Below, piece after piece: positions 18,823-27,897 of a stretch of 64,000 bases of DNA. Position numbers and translations under genes: made by a program. The stretch covers positions 1 to 64,000 of the forward strand of contig CAYPEF010000001.1 in NCBI GenBank assembly GCA_964409675.1. Reading direction: 5' to 3'. Source of the DNA: CAYMDD01 sp964409675 (GTDB lineage: Bacteria; Pseudomonadota; Alphaproteobacteria; Rickettsiales; SXRF01). How positions within the stretch are numbered: position 1 is the first letter of the stretch; the number at the start of each line of letters is the position of its first letter. The notes beneath the pieces are model-generated. The model saw only the letters and a list, made by a program, of their open reading frames with translations. It searched no databases and was not told the origin of the DNA.

Positions 18823-21027
18823 ATGCAGTCATCCACCACTTGCCGGGTTTTACCGCTGCCTTTGGCTGCGGTTTCGGAATCGCTGCCGTTGCTGAATCTG
18901 CATGCCAGCCGCGCTGAAGTTCTCGCCTATTTCAAGAATACCTGGGCGCTCACCGAAATGCTTTTCACCGGCCTTGCCAGCGAAGAAGCCTTCTACCGCC
19001 GCCCCTATCACCAGCTGCGCCATCCGATGATCTTCTATTACGGCCACCCGGTAGCGCTCTATGTGAACAAGCTGCGCCTCGCCGGATTATTCGAAGGCCC
19101 GGTGGATGCCGAGCTGGAAAAACTGTTTGAAACCGGCGTCGATGAAATGCGCTGGGATGATCTGCACGAAGGTAGCCAGCATATCTGGCCGAAACTGGAG
19201 CGCGTGCGCGCCTACCGGGCGCAGGTTTATGCCATGATCTGCGAGCTGATCGAAACCCATCCGCTATTGGAGGAGCAACATCTGCCCGTCACGCAAGCAT
19301 CACCGTTCTGGGCGCTGGTGATGGGTTTCGAGCATGAGCGCATCCATCTGGAAACCTCCAGCGTGTTGATGCGCGAACTGCCCATAGAATTCGTTCGCAA
19401 GCCCGCCGCCTGGCCGGATTATGCTGCAATGCAGCAAAATGCCTCCGCCGTTCCCGCTGAAGGCAAAGATTACCCCGCCAATGCCATGATTGACGTGGCC
19501 GCAACGCAGGTGCAACTGGGCAAGCCGCAGAGCTGGCCCAGCTTCGGCTGGGATAATGAATACGGCTATGAGCGGCGCGATGTCATGCCTTTCCGCGCCT
19601 CGCGCGCGCTTATCAGCAACGGAGAATTCCACCGCTTCGTCGCCTCCGGCGGCTACGCCGAGGAGAAATACTGGGGTAAGCAGGGCTGGGCATGGCGGCG
19701 CTTCCGCAATACCAAATGGCCGAGCTTCTGGCTGCCCGACGGTCCGGCGGGCCTGCACCAGTACCGTTTGCGCACCGTATTCGAAATTATCCCCATGCAA
19801 TGGGACTGGCCAGTCTGCGTCAATTACCACGAAGCCAAGGCCTATGCCGCTTGGGCCAGCGAGCGCGATAATGCTTCCTACCGTTTACTTTATGAAGCCG
19901 AGCATAACGCGCTGCGCGATGCTGCATTGCAGCAACATACTATAGACCCGGTAATGGAAGGCGCTAGCGCCTATAATTTCAATTTGAATACCGGCGCTGA
20001 AAGCCCGGTGAATGCCTATCCCGCCAACGATAAAGGCTTCCACGACACGCTCGGCAATGTCTGGCAATGGTGCGAAGATGCCTTCCAGCCGTTGGAAGGC
20101 TTCAAGGTGCACCCGTTCTACGACGATTTCAGCACCCCCTGCTACGACAACGAACACCAGATGATCCTCGGCGGCTCCTTCATCAGCACCGGCGACGAGG
20201 CAAGCATTTTCGCCCGCTTCCATTTCCGTCCGCATTTCTTCCAGCATGCCGGCTTCCGCCTTGCCGAAGGCGAAGTGGCCGCGCGTCTAAAAGGCAATGC
20301 TGTCTACGAAACCGGCACGATGGTGGACCGCTACATGCTGATGCACTGGGGCGAGCAGGCGGAAATCTGCGACCCCGCGCTCGGCCCGGTTTTCCCGCAA
20401 GCCGCCCACCTGCCGCTTATCTGCGCCGAGCTGGTGGCGAAATACGCCCCCTCCTTCGACCGCGCATTAGACTTAGGCTGCGCCGTAGGCCGCTCCAGCT
20501 TTGAGCTTGCACGCAAATTCACCCATGTCACCGGCATTGATTACAGCAAGGAATTCATCAATGCCGCCAGCGCGCTGCGCGCCACCGGCGAGCTGACCTA
20601 CCAACGGCGCGACCAAGGCGAACAATTCACAGACCTCACCGCCCATGTCGATTCCGCCATCGACCGCACCCGCTTAACCTTCCGTCAGGGCGACGCCTGC
20701 GCGCTGCCGGATGATCTCTTCAGCTTCGATGCCGTACTGATGGCCAACGTCCTCTGCCGCCTGCCCGACCCGGCGCTGGCGCTGCGCCGCATGCAGGGCG
20801 AGCACGGGCTGGTGAAGCAAGGCGGTGTGCTAGTGATGACCACACCCTTTAGCTGGCTGGAGGAATATACGCCCAAGGATAAATGGCTGCGCGGCATCGG
20901 CGATATTCAGCGCATCCTCACCGAATTCGAGCTAGTGCACGAACAGGAAATCCCCTTCCTCTTCCGCGAACACCGCCGCAAATTCGAGTATATCATCACG
21001 AAGGCAAGCGTCTGGCGGCGGCGTTGA
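18823..21027 (+). CDS. ovoA: Ovothiol synthase OvoA (5-histidylcysteine sulfoxide synthase with methyltransferase domain)
   Basis: The 734-residue protein has the three-domain build of OvoA: an N-terminal DinB-like domain with RHPMIFYYGHP (H67) and FEHERIHLETSSVL, the HX3HXE iron site (H171, H175), a central formylglycine-generating-enzyme/sulfatase-modifying fold (about 225-490, ending FARFHFRPHFFQHAGFRLAE), and a C-terminal SAM methyltransferase (about 530-734, motif I LDLGCAVGRSS). OvoA joins cysteine to histidine oxidatively and later N-methylates the thiol-histidine to give ovothiol A, an antioxidant. It lies right after a sulfate uptake module, so sulfur supply and thiol-histidine synthesis may be linked. 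The separate lyase OvoB is not recognised in the window. Confidence 0.92.
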   Translation: MQSSTTCRVLPLPLAAVSESLPLLNLHASRAEVLAYFKNTWALTEMLFTGLASEEAFYRRPYHQLRHPMIFYYGHPVALYVNKLRLAGLFEGPVDAELEKLFETGVDEMRWDDLHEGSQHIWPKLERVRAYRAQVYAMICELIETHPLLEEQHLPVTQASPFWALVMGFEHERIHLETSSVLMRELPIEFVRKPAAWPDYAAMQQNASAVPAEGKDYPANAMIDVAATQVQLGKPQSWPSFGWDNEYGYERRDVMPFRASRALISNGEFHRFVASGGYAEEKYWGKQGWAWRRFRNTKWPSFWLPDGPAGLHQYRLRTVFEIIPMQWDWPVCVNYHEAKAYAAWASERDNASYRLLYEAEHNALRDAALQQHTIDPVMEGASAYNFNLNTGAESPVNAYPANDKGFHDTLGNVWQWCEDAFQPLEGFKVHPFYDDFSTPCYDNEHQMILGGSFISTGDEASIFARFHFRPHFFQHAGFRLAEGEVAARLKGNAVYETGTMVDRYMLMHWGEQAEICDPALGPVFPQAAHLPLICAELVAKYAPSFDRALDLGCAVGRSSFELARKFTHVTGIDYSKEFINAASALRATGELTYQRRDQGEQFTDLTAHVDSAIDRTRLTFRQGDACALPDDLFSFDAVLMANVLCRLPDPALALRRMQGEHGLVKQGGVLVMTTPFSWLEEYTPKDKWLRGIGDIQRILTEFELVHEQEIPFLFREHRRKFEYIITKASVWRRR

Positions 21028-21724
21028 GATACGCCGCATTGCCGGGCGCATCCGCGCCGGTAATGGTGTTATTGCAGAAGATCCACGCTTCCCGCGCTGT
21101 TTGCTTATCCAGCCATTCCAATAACTCGTCCAGAAACGCCTCGCTGTAATTCCCTCTGAACCACGCATCGCTCCCATGCAGGCGGATATAGGCAAAGGGT
21201 GCGGTGAGCAGCAGCGGCGTGCGCCATGCTTTGACATGCGCAAGGCACAGCGCAATCCCGCGCTCGGCCAGCAGCGCATGAACTTCCTCCCGCTGCCAGC
21301 TTGCATGGCGGAACTCGAAGGAAAATGTCATATCATGCGGCAGCAGTGCCAGAAAATCCCGCAGTAGTCCTATATCACAAACAAGGCTTGGCGGCAGCTG
21401 GAACAGCACCGGCCCAAGCGTTTCGCCAAATACCCGGTAACGCGCCAGCGTCTCCTCCACCAGCGCCTCGCATCCGCGCAGGCGCTTTTCATGCGTAATG
21501 CCTTGAAACGCTTTCACAGCAAAGCGGAAACCTGCTGACACTTCGCGTCGCCAGCGCTCAATGGTATTGCCTTGTGGCGTGCGGTAGAAACTGCTGTTCA
21601 ACTCCACCGCCGGAAAATGCCTGGCATAAAGCGCCAGCATCGAGCCTGCTTTCACGCCGGGCGGATAAAACACCTGCTTCCACTGCGAATAACTCCAGCC
21701 GGATGTGCCTGCGTATAATTGCAT
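20996..21724 (-). CDS. DUF72 (YecE-like) family protein
   Basis: The 242-residue protein shows the DUF72 TIM-barrel pattern: YAGTSGWSYSQWKQVFYPPG at the start, FPAVELNSSFYRTP, FRFAVKAFQGITHEKRL, then LGPVLFQLPPS, FSFEFRHASW and YIRLHGSD, ending in a strand with IFCNNT. The biochemical function of the family is unknown. Its 3' end overlaps the convergent ovoA by 32 bases. Its 5' side abuts a 108-bp inverted-repeat element. Confidence 0.9.
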   Translation of the reverse strand: MQLYAGTSGWSYSQWKQVFYPPGVKAGSMLALYARHFPAVELNSSFYRTPQGNTIERWRREVSAGFRFAVKAFQGITHEKRLRGCEALVEETLARYRVFGETLGPVLFQLPPSLVCDIGLLRDFLALLPHDMTFSFEFRHASWQREEVHALLAERGIALCLAHVKAWRTPLLLTAPFAYIRLHGSDAWFRGNYSEAFLDELLEWLDKQTAREAWIFCNNTITGADAPGNAAYLNAAARRLPS

Positions 21725-21746
21725 ATGTCATTGTTTGCATGTTTGC

Positions 21747-21854
21747 CTGTCGTCCTCGGCGGCCCATGGGGCCGTCCGGGGACCCATTTATCCGCTTGTT
21801 CCAGCCGAGAGATGGGTCCCCGGATCAATGCTGCTCATTGCCCGAGGACGACAG
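21747..21854. repeat. Nested inverted-repeat element, 108 bp
   Basis: The ends are perfect 13-base inverted repeats (21747-21759 and 21842-21854), and inside them is a second inverted pair of 12 bases around CCGGGGACCCAT and ATGGGTCCCCGG. The element ends one base before the stop codon of kbl. The shape fits a dispersed REP/MITE-like unit. Confidence 0.65.
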
Positions 21855-21855
21855 A

Positions 21856-23040
21856 TTATATAACCCCGAGTTTTTTGCCCGTCTTGGCAATTGCCTCCAC
21901 GGCCCGCTCCACCTGCGCATCCGTCAGCGCCGCGCTGGCTTGCAGGCGCAGGCGCGCTGCCCCTTCCGGCACCACCGGGTAGCCGAAGCCGGTAACAAAA
22001 ATGCCTTCCTCCAGCAATGCCTGGCTCAGGCGTATGGCAAGCGCCGTTTCGCCCACGATAATCGGCACAATCGCCGATTCGCCCTCCAGCGGATTGAACC
22101 CGCGCGACATCAGCCCGTCGCGCAGGCGCTGCGCCACTTGGTGCAACCGCGACACGCGCTCAGGCTCGCGCAGCATCACTTCAATCGCTTTCCCGGCGCT
22201 GCCGGCGATGGTGGCGGGCAGGGCGTTGGAGAAAATCTGTGGGCGCGACACCTGCTCCAGATATTCAATCAACACGCGCGGCCCCGCCACATACCCGCCC
22301 GCGGCACCGCCCAGCGCCTTGCCGAGCGTGCCGGTGGTGATGTGAATCTTCTCCATCAGCCCGTAATGCTCCGCCGTGCCGCGCCCGGTTTTCCCCATCA
22401 CGCCGACGCCGTGCGAATCGTCCAGAATAATCGTGGCATCATAGGCTTCCGCCAACCGCACGATCTCCGGCAACTTCGCAATATCGCCTTCCATGCTGAA
22501 TACGCCGTCGGTTACGATCAGGCGCAGGCGCGCCTCCTTCGCCGCCTTCAGTTTCTCCTCCAGGTCCGCCATGTCCGAATGCTTATACACGGCGCGTTTG
22601 GCCTTGCTCATGCGGCAGCCGTCGATCAGTGAGGCATGGTTCAGCGCGTCGCTGATAATGGCATCGGCCTCGGTGGTGATGGCGGGAATCAGCCCGGTAT
22701 TGGCCGTCCAGCAGGAGACATAGGTGAGGGAGGCTTCGGTTTTGTGCAGCGCAGCAATCTGCTGTTCAATCTGCTCATGGATGGAAAACGTGCCGCAGAT
22801 AAACCGCACCGATGCCGTACCCGCGCCGTATTGCTTCAACGCCGCAATGCCCGCCTCAATCACCTCCTTGTGATTGGCCAGCCCAAGGTAATTATTGGAC
22901 GACAGCACCAGCGCATGCCCCGACTCCTCCATCTCCACCTCCGCATCCATCGGCCCTTCGATATGGCGGAAGGTTTTGAGGGTGCCGGATGCGCGCATGG
23001 CGGTTAGTTGCGTGGATAGTATATTTTCTAAATGGCTCAT
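21856..23040 (-). CDS. kbl: 2-amino-3-ketobutyrate CoA ligase (glycine C-acetyltransferase)
   Basis: The 394-residue protein is a fold-type I PLP enzyme of the alpha-oxoamine synthase family: SSNNYLGLANH, GTASVRFICGTFSIHEQIE, DALNHASLIDG, the cofactor-binding DDSHGVGVMG and the Schiff-base lysine in TTGTLGKALGG. Kbl converts 2-amino-3-ketobutyrate and CoA to glycine and acetyl-CoA, the second step of threonine breakdown; Tdh for the first step lies 520 bases upstream on the same strand. ATG 23040 is preceded by GGAG eight bases away; the longer frame to 23106 runs into a palindromic repeat. The length matches the family. Confidence 0.96.
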   Translation of the reverse strand: MSHLENILSTQLTAMRASGTLKTFRHIEGPMDAEVEMEESGHALVLSSNNYLGLANHKEVIEAGIAALKQYGAGTASVRFICGTFSIHEQIEQQIAALHKTEASLTYVSCWTANTGLIPAITTEADAIISDALNHASLIDGCRMSKAKRAVYKHSDMADLEEKLKAAKEARLRLIVTDGVFSMEGDIAKLPEIVRLAEAYDATIILDDSHGVGVMGKTGRGTAEHYGLMEKIHITTGTLGKALGGAAGGYVAGPRVLIEYLEQVSRPQIFSNALPATIAGSAGKAIEVMLREPERVSRLHQVAQRLRDGLMSRGFNPLEGESAIVPIIVGETALAIRLSQALLEEGIFVTGFGYPVVPEGAARLRLQASAALTDAQVERAVEAIAKTGKKLGVI

Positions 23041-23056
23041 ATGATACTCCTTCGTC

Positions 23057-23089
23057 ATCGCCCGAATCGCGCAGCGATTATAGGGCGAT
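23057..23089. repeat. Palindromic repeat, copy 1 (downstream of GIY-YIG gene)
   Basis: Outer arms ATCGCCC/GGGCGAT enclose inner arms AATCGC/GCGATT. The flanks TTCGTC before and CCAT after are shared with copy 2 at 23456-23493. Confidence 0.65.
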
Positions 23090-23116
23090 CCATCTATCCT
23101 CCGCAAGCAGGCTACT

Positions 23117-23404
23117 TTATACTATCTCCATATATAAATCACGCCATTGCGAATTATTCACTTCAATCAGACGTATCTTCTGCTCACGCGTATATTTCTT
23201 CAGCCGCTTTTCACGCTGAATGGCGCTTTCCATGGTGCTGTGCTGCTCGAACCAGACCAGTAAATTACAGTCGTAGCGTTTGGTGAACCCGTCCACCATG
23301 CTTTCCCTGTGCTGCCAGCCTCGCTGAATAGGGTCGGAAGTAACACCGATATACAGCGTGCCGTTTTTCTTGTTAGCCATCATGTAAACGCATGGTTGCT
23401 TCAT
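23117..23404 (-). CDS. GIY-YIG domain small putative endonuclease
   Basis: The 95-residue protein (from ATG 23404; a TTG start at 23422 is also possible) has the GIY-YIG core as CVYMMANKKNGTLYIGVTSD, the following conserved arginine in IQRGWQHRE, and a glutamate in MESAIQREKRLKKYTREQK. It matches the single-domain URI/COG2827 group, whose role is uncertain and which is often found as scattered mobile-looking genes. It sits between tdh and kbl, which are normally adjacent, and is flanked by two copies of one palindromic repeat. The repeat and gene together may be an insertion unit. Confidence 0.85.
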   Translation of the reverse strand: MKQPCVYMMANKKNGTLYIGVTSDPIQRGWQHRESMVDGFTKRYDCNLLVWFEQHSTMESAIQREKRLKKYTREQKIRLIEVNNSQWRDLYMEIV

Positions 23405-23455
23405 GAAGTTACTATTCCGCAATCAACACATAGTCATTTCAGATAAGCATTCGTC

Positions 23456-23493
23456 ATCGCCCGAATGTTGCGCTGGCAACATGATAGGGCGAT
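23456..23493. repeat. Palindromic repeat, copy 2 (upstream of GIY-YIG gene)
   Basis: Outer arms ATCGCCC/GGGCGAT are identical to copy 1 but the inner stem is different in sequence (ATGTTGC/GCAACAT) and still paired, so base pairing rather than sequence is kept. Confidence 0.65.
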
Positions 23494-23514
23494 CCATGCC
23501 GCACCCTCCGCTGG

Positions 23515-23547
23515 ATTCCCCTATAATCGCTACGCGATTCGGGGAAT
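23515..23547. repeat. Palindromic repeat, related class
   Basis: Outer arms ATTCCCC/GGGGAAT with the inner arms AATCGC/GCGATT seen in copy 1. It follows copy 2 by 21 bases and lies 15 bases after the tdh stop on the tdh transcript, so it could also act as its terminator structure. Confidence 0.6.
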
Positions 23548-23562
23548 GACGAAAGATCAGAT

Positions 23563-24591
23563 TTACTCCGCCCACTCCAGCACCACTTTCCCCGATTGCC
23601 CGGAGCGCATGGCGGTGAAACCTTCTTCATAGTCCCGGTAGGAAAACCGGTGGGTGATGATGGGCATCATGTCCAGCCCGCTTTCGATCATGGCGGTGAG
23701 CTTGTACCAGGTCTCGAACATCTGCCGCCCGTAGATGCCCTTCAGCGTCAGGCCTTTGAACACCACCTCATTCCAGTCGATGCCGGTTTTGCCGGGCTGA
23801 ATGCCGAGCATGGCGATGCGCCCGCCGTTAGCCATGGCGGCGAGCATCGATTCCAGCCCCGCCGGGGTGCCGGACATTTCAAACCCGACATCGAACCCTT
23901 CCGCCATGTGCAGCCGCTGCATCACCTGTGGCAGCGTGTCTTGTTTCACATTGATCGCCGCCTTCGCGCCGAGTTTGCGGGCCAGCTCCAGCCGGTAATC
24001 ATTAATATCGGTAATCACGATATGCCGCGCACCCATATGCTCGGCCATGGCCAGTGCCATTACGCCAATCGGCCCGGCGCCGGTAATCAGCACATCCTCG
24101 CCCACTAAGCTGAAGGAGTCGGCCACGTGCATGGCATTACCGAGCGGGTCAAAAATCGCAAAAATATCCAGCGGAATCGCCGGATTGCACGGCCATACAT
24201 TCACTGCCGGCACGCTGATATATTCGGCAAACGCGCCGTTGCGATTGACACCGATCCCCACGGTATTGGGACATAAATGCCGCCGTCCTGCCAGGCAGTT
24301 GCGGCAATGGCCGCAGGTGATATGCCCCTCGGCAGTCACTAGGTCGCTTTCCTTATGCCCCTGCACCTGGCTGCCGACCTGCGCGATGCGCCCGACGAAT
24401 TCATGGCCGATGACGGTGGGAACGCGGATGGTCTTCTGCGACCATTCATCCCAGTTATAGATATGCACATCCGTGCCGCAAATGCCGGTTTTCAGCACGC
24501 GGATCAGCACGTCCCCGGGGCCGCAGGCAGGCTCCGGCACGTCTTTCAATATAAGCCCGACGGAGGCTTCCGATTTCACGAGCGCTTTCAT
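23563..24591 (-). CDS. tdh: L-threonine 3-dehydrogenase
   Basis: The 342-residue protein is a zinc medium-chain dehydrogenase: [16 protein letters not shown] (catalytic zinc cysteine), GHEFVGRI, the structural zinc cluster [15 protein letters not shown], and an NAD-binding GAGPIGVMA. The NWDEW sequence and full-length match are specific to Tdh. It oxidises threonine to 2-amino-3-ketobutyrate, the substrate of Kbl. The two genes share a strand but are separated by a GIY-YIG gene and repeats. The start ATG 24591 is preceded by an AT-rich intergenic region. Confidence 0.96.
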   Translation of the reverse strand: MKALVKSEASVGLILKDVPEPACGPGDVLIRVLKTGICGTDVHIYNWDEWSQKTIRVPTVIGHEFVGRIAQVGSQVQGHKESDLVTAEGHITCGHCRNCLAGRRHLCPNTVGIGVNRNGAFAEYISVPAVNVWPCNPAIPLDIFAIFDPLGNAMHVADSFSLVGEDVLITGAGPIGVMALAMAEHMGARHIVITDINDYRLELARKLGAKAAINVKQDTLPQVMQRLHMAEGFDVGFEMSGTPAGLESMLAAMANGGRIAMLGIQPGKTGIDWNEVVFKGLTLKGIYGRQMFETWYKLTAMIESGLDMMPIITHRFSYRDYEEGFTAMRSGQSGKVVLEWAE

Positions 24592-24909
24592 TACACGATT
24601 TTAACATGCAAGACGGGCTGTAGCAATGGAAGCTTCGGTATGATCAGCGTTAATGGTCAGGATAAATGCGTCCGCCGCATGGCTGAAAACACTGCTTTCG
24701 CTAATGGGCATAGCATGAATCCGCTGCCGGAATAGTATAACCATATGAAATGCAAATATACTTTAATTAAATAAAGTTAATTTGAAACTTCGCATGGAAT
24801 TTTTACTATGCCGCGTTCTCGCCGAGTGCCGAAGTGTATGCAGGGCATAAAGGGAGAGTAAGTATTAATTTTAATGCATGCCGCACAAGGATAGAAGGTA
24901 CAGCCCGTT
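24592..24909. other. AT-rich intergenic region between divergent tdh and GT2 genes
   Basis: No gene, RNA or clear repeat is seen in these 318 bases. The stretch 24755-24785 is strongly AT-rich with a small dyad (ACTTTAATTAAATAAAGT) and could hold divergent promoters. AAGGATAGAAGG lies about 10-20 bases before the downstream start. Confidence 0.4.
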
Positions 24910-27063
24910 ATGGTCATCAGCAATAAGCGCGAAATGTGGTTCACCGGTATCAGCCTCACGCTGACCATTGGGCTGATGGCGGGGCTGTTTCACAGCATCG
25001 GCTCCAGTGCCTATGGTGCCTATCAGACCGGCGACCATAAGCTGCTGATTGAATCCATCGTATTTGCGGTGGCCATCTTCTTTATCTGCTACGGCAATCT
25101 GCTCTACCAGACCTGCCTGCTTGGCTATTATAAGCGCCGCCAGCAGCACCGCCCGGCCAGCCGCGAAGCGCTGGAAGCCATCTATGACGCCCCCGCCGCG
25201 CCGGCGCTGACCGTGTTGATCCCCTCTTATAAGGAAGAGCGCTCCGTGGTCTGGCAGACCATGATGTCCGCCGCCCTTTCCGAATATGCGCAGAAAAACA
25301 TCGTCCTGCTGATCGACGACCCCTACCAGCCGAAAGCTGCTGAAGACCGCGCCAAGCTGGAAGACGCCCGCCGCATCCCGCAGGAGTTGCAATCCCTGTT
25401 CGACGCGCCGCTTGCCCATTACCGCGGCGAGCAGGAAGCCTTCCGCGCCCGCATGAACAGCTCCGCCGCCGATATGGGCGATGAATTAAGCCGAATCGCC
25501 TCGCACTATACCGGCGTTGCCAACTGGCTGGAGCGCGCGGCGGAAGAATTCATGGACGGCCGCGCCATCCACCTGCTGTCGCATGCCGACCGTTTCTATA
25601 TCGAATCCATCATCCTTGCCCCGGCCCGTAAGCACCGCCAGCGCGCCGCCGAGCTGCGCACGCTGCTGGGCGAAGGCGAGCTGCTGGACCGCGCGGCGAT
25701 GGAGCGCGAATATGCCCGCCTGGTGAGCCTGTTCAACATCCGCTTTGCCAGCTTCGAGCGCAAGAAATACGTCAATCTCTGCCATGAAGCGAATAAAGCG
25801 ATGAACCTCAACAGCTATATCGGCCTGATTGGCCGCTACTGGCGCGAGGTGGAAACCGCGCAGGGCTGGGAGCTGCACCAGTGCGGCATAAATGAAGCCA
25901 ACATCGAAATCCCTTACGCCGATTACGTCAACACCATCGATGCCGATAGCGTGATGCTGCATGATTACGTGCTGCGCATGATCCACCTGATGGAAACTCC
26001 CGGCAATGACCGTCTGGCGGTGATCCAGTCCTCCTGCTCGTCCTTCCCCGGCTGCCCGAAAGGCCTTGAGCGCACGGCAGGCGCCGGTATCGACGTGCAG
26101 TTCCTCACGCACCAGGGCTATACCTGGTGGGGCGCCACCTTCTGGGTGGGCGCCAACGCCATGCTACGCCGCGCCGCGCTGGAAGACATCCGCGAAGTGC
26201 GCATGGAAAACGGCCATGAAGTGGCGATCTACATCCAGGACCGCACCGTCATTGAAGATACCGAATCCACTATCGACCTCGTGGAAAAAGGCTGGAAGCT
26301 GCACAATTACCCCGACCGCATGACCTTCAGCGCCACCCCGCCCGATTTCGGCTCGCTGCTGATCCAGCGCCGTCGCTGGTCGAATGGTGGCCTGATCATC
26401 GTGCCGAAGCTGATGAAATATTTCTGGCGCGCCCCCAAGAACCTTGCGCTCGCCAAGGAAATGTTCATGCGCTTCTATTACCTAAGCGGCACCACCACCG
26501 CCTGCGCTGCCGCCGTGCTATTCTTCAGCTACCCGTTCACCCCGGTGCTGAACACCGTCTGGCTGCCGCTCTCCACTGTGCCGATCTTCCTGCTCTATGC
26601 CCGCGACCTGCGCAACGCCGGCTACGGCTATGCGGAAGCCCTGCGCGTTACCGCGCTGAACCTGATGCTGTTCCCGGTGATGCTGGGGGGCGTGTGCAAG
26701 CAGTTCCAGCAGATGGTCACCGGCAAGAAAATCCCCTTCTGCCGCACGCCGAAAATCACTGGCCGCACGGCAGCGCCCGCGCTCTATTCGCTGGTGGAAT
26801 TCATGCTGCCGATTGCCTTCCTCGGCTTCGCCGTCAACCATGTGGAGCATCACCGCATTCCGCACGCGATCTTCGCGCTGATAAACGCCGGCGCGCTGCT
26901 ATACACGCTGGTGTTCTTCGTGGGCATCCGCGAGGCAGTGGAAGATATCCTCGCCGGCCTGCGCCTGCGCAAGCCCGCCCCCGTGCGCACCGCCGAAATC
27001 ATCCACATGCCCACCGTGCAGGACCTCTCCGCCACCCTTACCGGCGTACGCAAAAGCGCCTAA
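24910..27063 (+). CDS. Membrane-bound family 2 glycosyltransferase
   Basis: The 717-residue protein has two N-terminal membrane helices, a GT2 domain beginning LTVLIPSYKEERSVVWQTMM and containing NTIDADSVM (the DxD-type metal site), EDTESTIDLVEKGW (the ED/TED base) and the QRRRW motif of processive synthases, then four or five C-terminal helices. This is the plan of cellulose synthase-like or hyaluronan-type enzymes that polymerise and export a sugar chain. A helical insert of about 150 residues (about 130-290) between the first strand and the DxD is unusual in length. No PilZ domain or partner export gene is visible nearby, so the polymer is unknown. Confidence 0.9.
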   Translation: MVISNKREMWFTGISLTLTIGLMAGLFHSIGSSAYGAYQTGDHKLLIESIVFAVAIFFICYGNLLYQTCLLGYYKRRQQHRPASREALEAIYDAPAAPALTVLIPSYKEERSVVWQTMMSAALSEYAQKNIVLLIDDPYQPKAAEDRAKLEDARRIPQELQSLFDAPLAHYRGEQEAFRARMNSSAADMGDELSRIASHYTGVANWLERAAEEFMDGRAIHLLSHADRFYIESIILAPARKHRQRAAELRTLLGEGELLDRAAMEREYARLVSLFNIRFASFERKKYVNLCHEANKAMNLNSYIGLIGRYWREVETAQGWELHQCGINEANIEIPYADYVNTIDADSVMLHDYVLRMIHLMETPGNDRLAVIQSSCSSFPGCPKGLERTAGAGIDVQFLTHQGYTWWGATFWVGANAMLRRAALEDIREVRMENGHEVAIYIQDRTVIEDTESTIDLVEKGWKLHNYPDRMTFSATPPDFGSLLIQRRRWSNGGLIIVPKLMKYFWRAPKNLALAKEMFMRFYYLSGTTTACAAAVLFFSYPFTPVLNTVWLPLSTVPIFLLYARDLRNAGYGYAEALRVTALNLMLFPVMLGGVCKQFQQMVTGKKIPFCRTPKITGRTAAPALYSLVEFMLPIAFLGFAVNHVEHHRIPHAIFALINAGALLYTLVFFVGIREAVEDILAGLRLRKPAPVRTAEIIHMPTVQDLSATLTGVRKSA

Positions 27064-27070
27064 ACTAACG

Positions 27071-27095
27071 CCTCCTTTCTTCGGTAGAAAGGGGG
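27071..27095 (+). terminator. Hairpin after the glycosyltransferase gene
   Basis: CCTCCTTTCT pairs with AGAAAGGGGG with one wobble around a five-base loop, eight bases after the stop. No U tract follows. Confidence 0.45.
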
Positions 27096-27113
27096 GGCGC
27101 TGCTTCCCATCCC

Positions 27114-27141
27114 TGTCATTCCCGCCTGCGCGGGAATGACA
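27114..27141. repeat. Perfect 12-bp palindromic repeat
   Basis: TGTCATTCCCGC and GCGGGAATGACA face each other across a four-base loop. It lies between convergent genes and belongs to a common class of dispersed bacterial intergenic palindromes. Confidence 0.7.
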
Positions 27142-27203
27142 AGAGGGGGAGGGGTGCGCAATAAAGCGGGCTTGCGCTTGTAATAATGAAAAGAAGTGTT
27201 GCC

Positions 27204-27734
27204 TTACGCCTCTGTCGCCGGCGCAGCATTCTTCCACGCGGTCAGGATGTTCTGCATATAGTTATTCGCCTTGGCCTGTCGCTTGGCGGCTTCCTGCGAA
27301 GGATCGATGCCGGGGCTATCCTTGCCGCTCAGCGCATCCAGCAGGAGCTGCGTGGTGTTGATGCTGGCCACCTGGTCCTTGGCCGAGAGCTGGTCGGGCG
27401 CGAGGCCGGCGGCTTTCAGCTCATCCTGGAGCCTGTTATAGTTCTCCTGCGTCACTGGCAGGTTTTTGTATTTTTGCAGGATGTCTTGTAGCTTCTGCTG
27501 GTCGGCGTTGCTTAAGGCAAAGCCTTCATTACTACCGCTGATGGCACTGTCATGGTTCAGCCCGCTTAAATATTGCTGCGCCTGCGGGCTTAGGGAGAGC
27601 GTATAGGCGCTATCATCCGAGGCGAAGGTCGGCACGCTCGCGGGTGAGGTGACGCTGGTGCCATTGGTTAAGCTATTGGGGGTAATCGGGTAATATTGCC
27701 CGCCATACAGGCTGGAATTGCTGATGGTGCTCAT
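27204..27734 (-). CDS. Conserved-looking hypothetical protein, Ser/Ala/Gln-rich
   Basis: The 176-residue protein is not recognised. It starts with a low-complexity Ser/Thr/Tyr/Asn stretch, then has a short motif DSAYTLSLSPQAQQYLSGL, and then predicted helices with KLQDILQKYKNLPVTQENYN and a C-terminal helix rich in Ala, Lys and Gln. No signal peptide or membrane helix is present. Similar N-terminal AY(T/S)LSLSPQAQQYL segments occur in poorly characterised alphaproteobacterial secreted or surface proteins, which is only a hint. A start at 27734 is followed by normal GC-rich codon use, which supports coding. Confidence 0.7.
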   Translation of the reverse strand: MSTISNSSLYGGQYYPITPNSLTNGTSVTSPASVPTFASDDSAYTLSLSPQAQQYLSGLNHDSAISGSNEGFALSNADQQKLQDILQKYKNLPVTQENYNRLQDELKAAGLAPDQLSAKDQVASINTTQLLLDALSGKDSPGIDPSQEAAKRQAKANNYMQNILTAWKNAAPATEA

Positions 27735-27897
27735 AGGCTTATCCTGTTGCGAAGTAAAACACCTTCATTATTAAGCAAAAACTGTGCCGAACAAGGCGGA
27801 TAAATCTGCCCAAAGCCATTAAAGCAGATCAATATTTAGTTGCTAAAAATTAACTAATGTTTGCTATTTTAATAGATCATACATTAACGAGGGGCGC

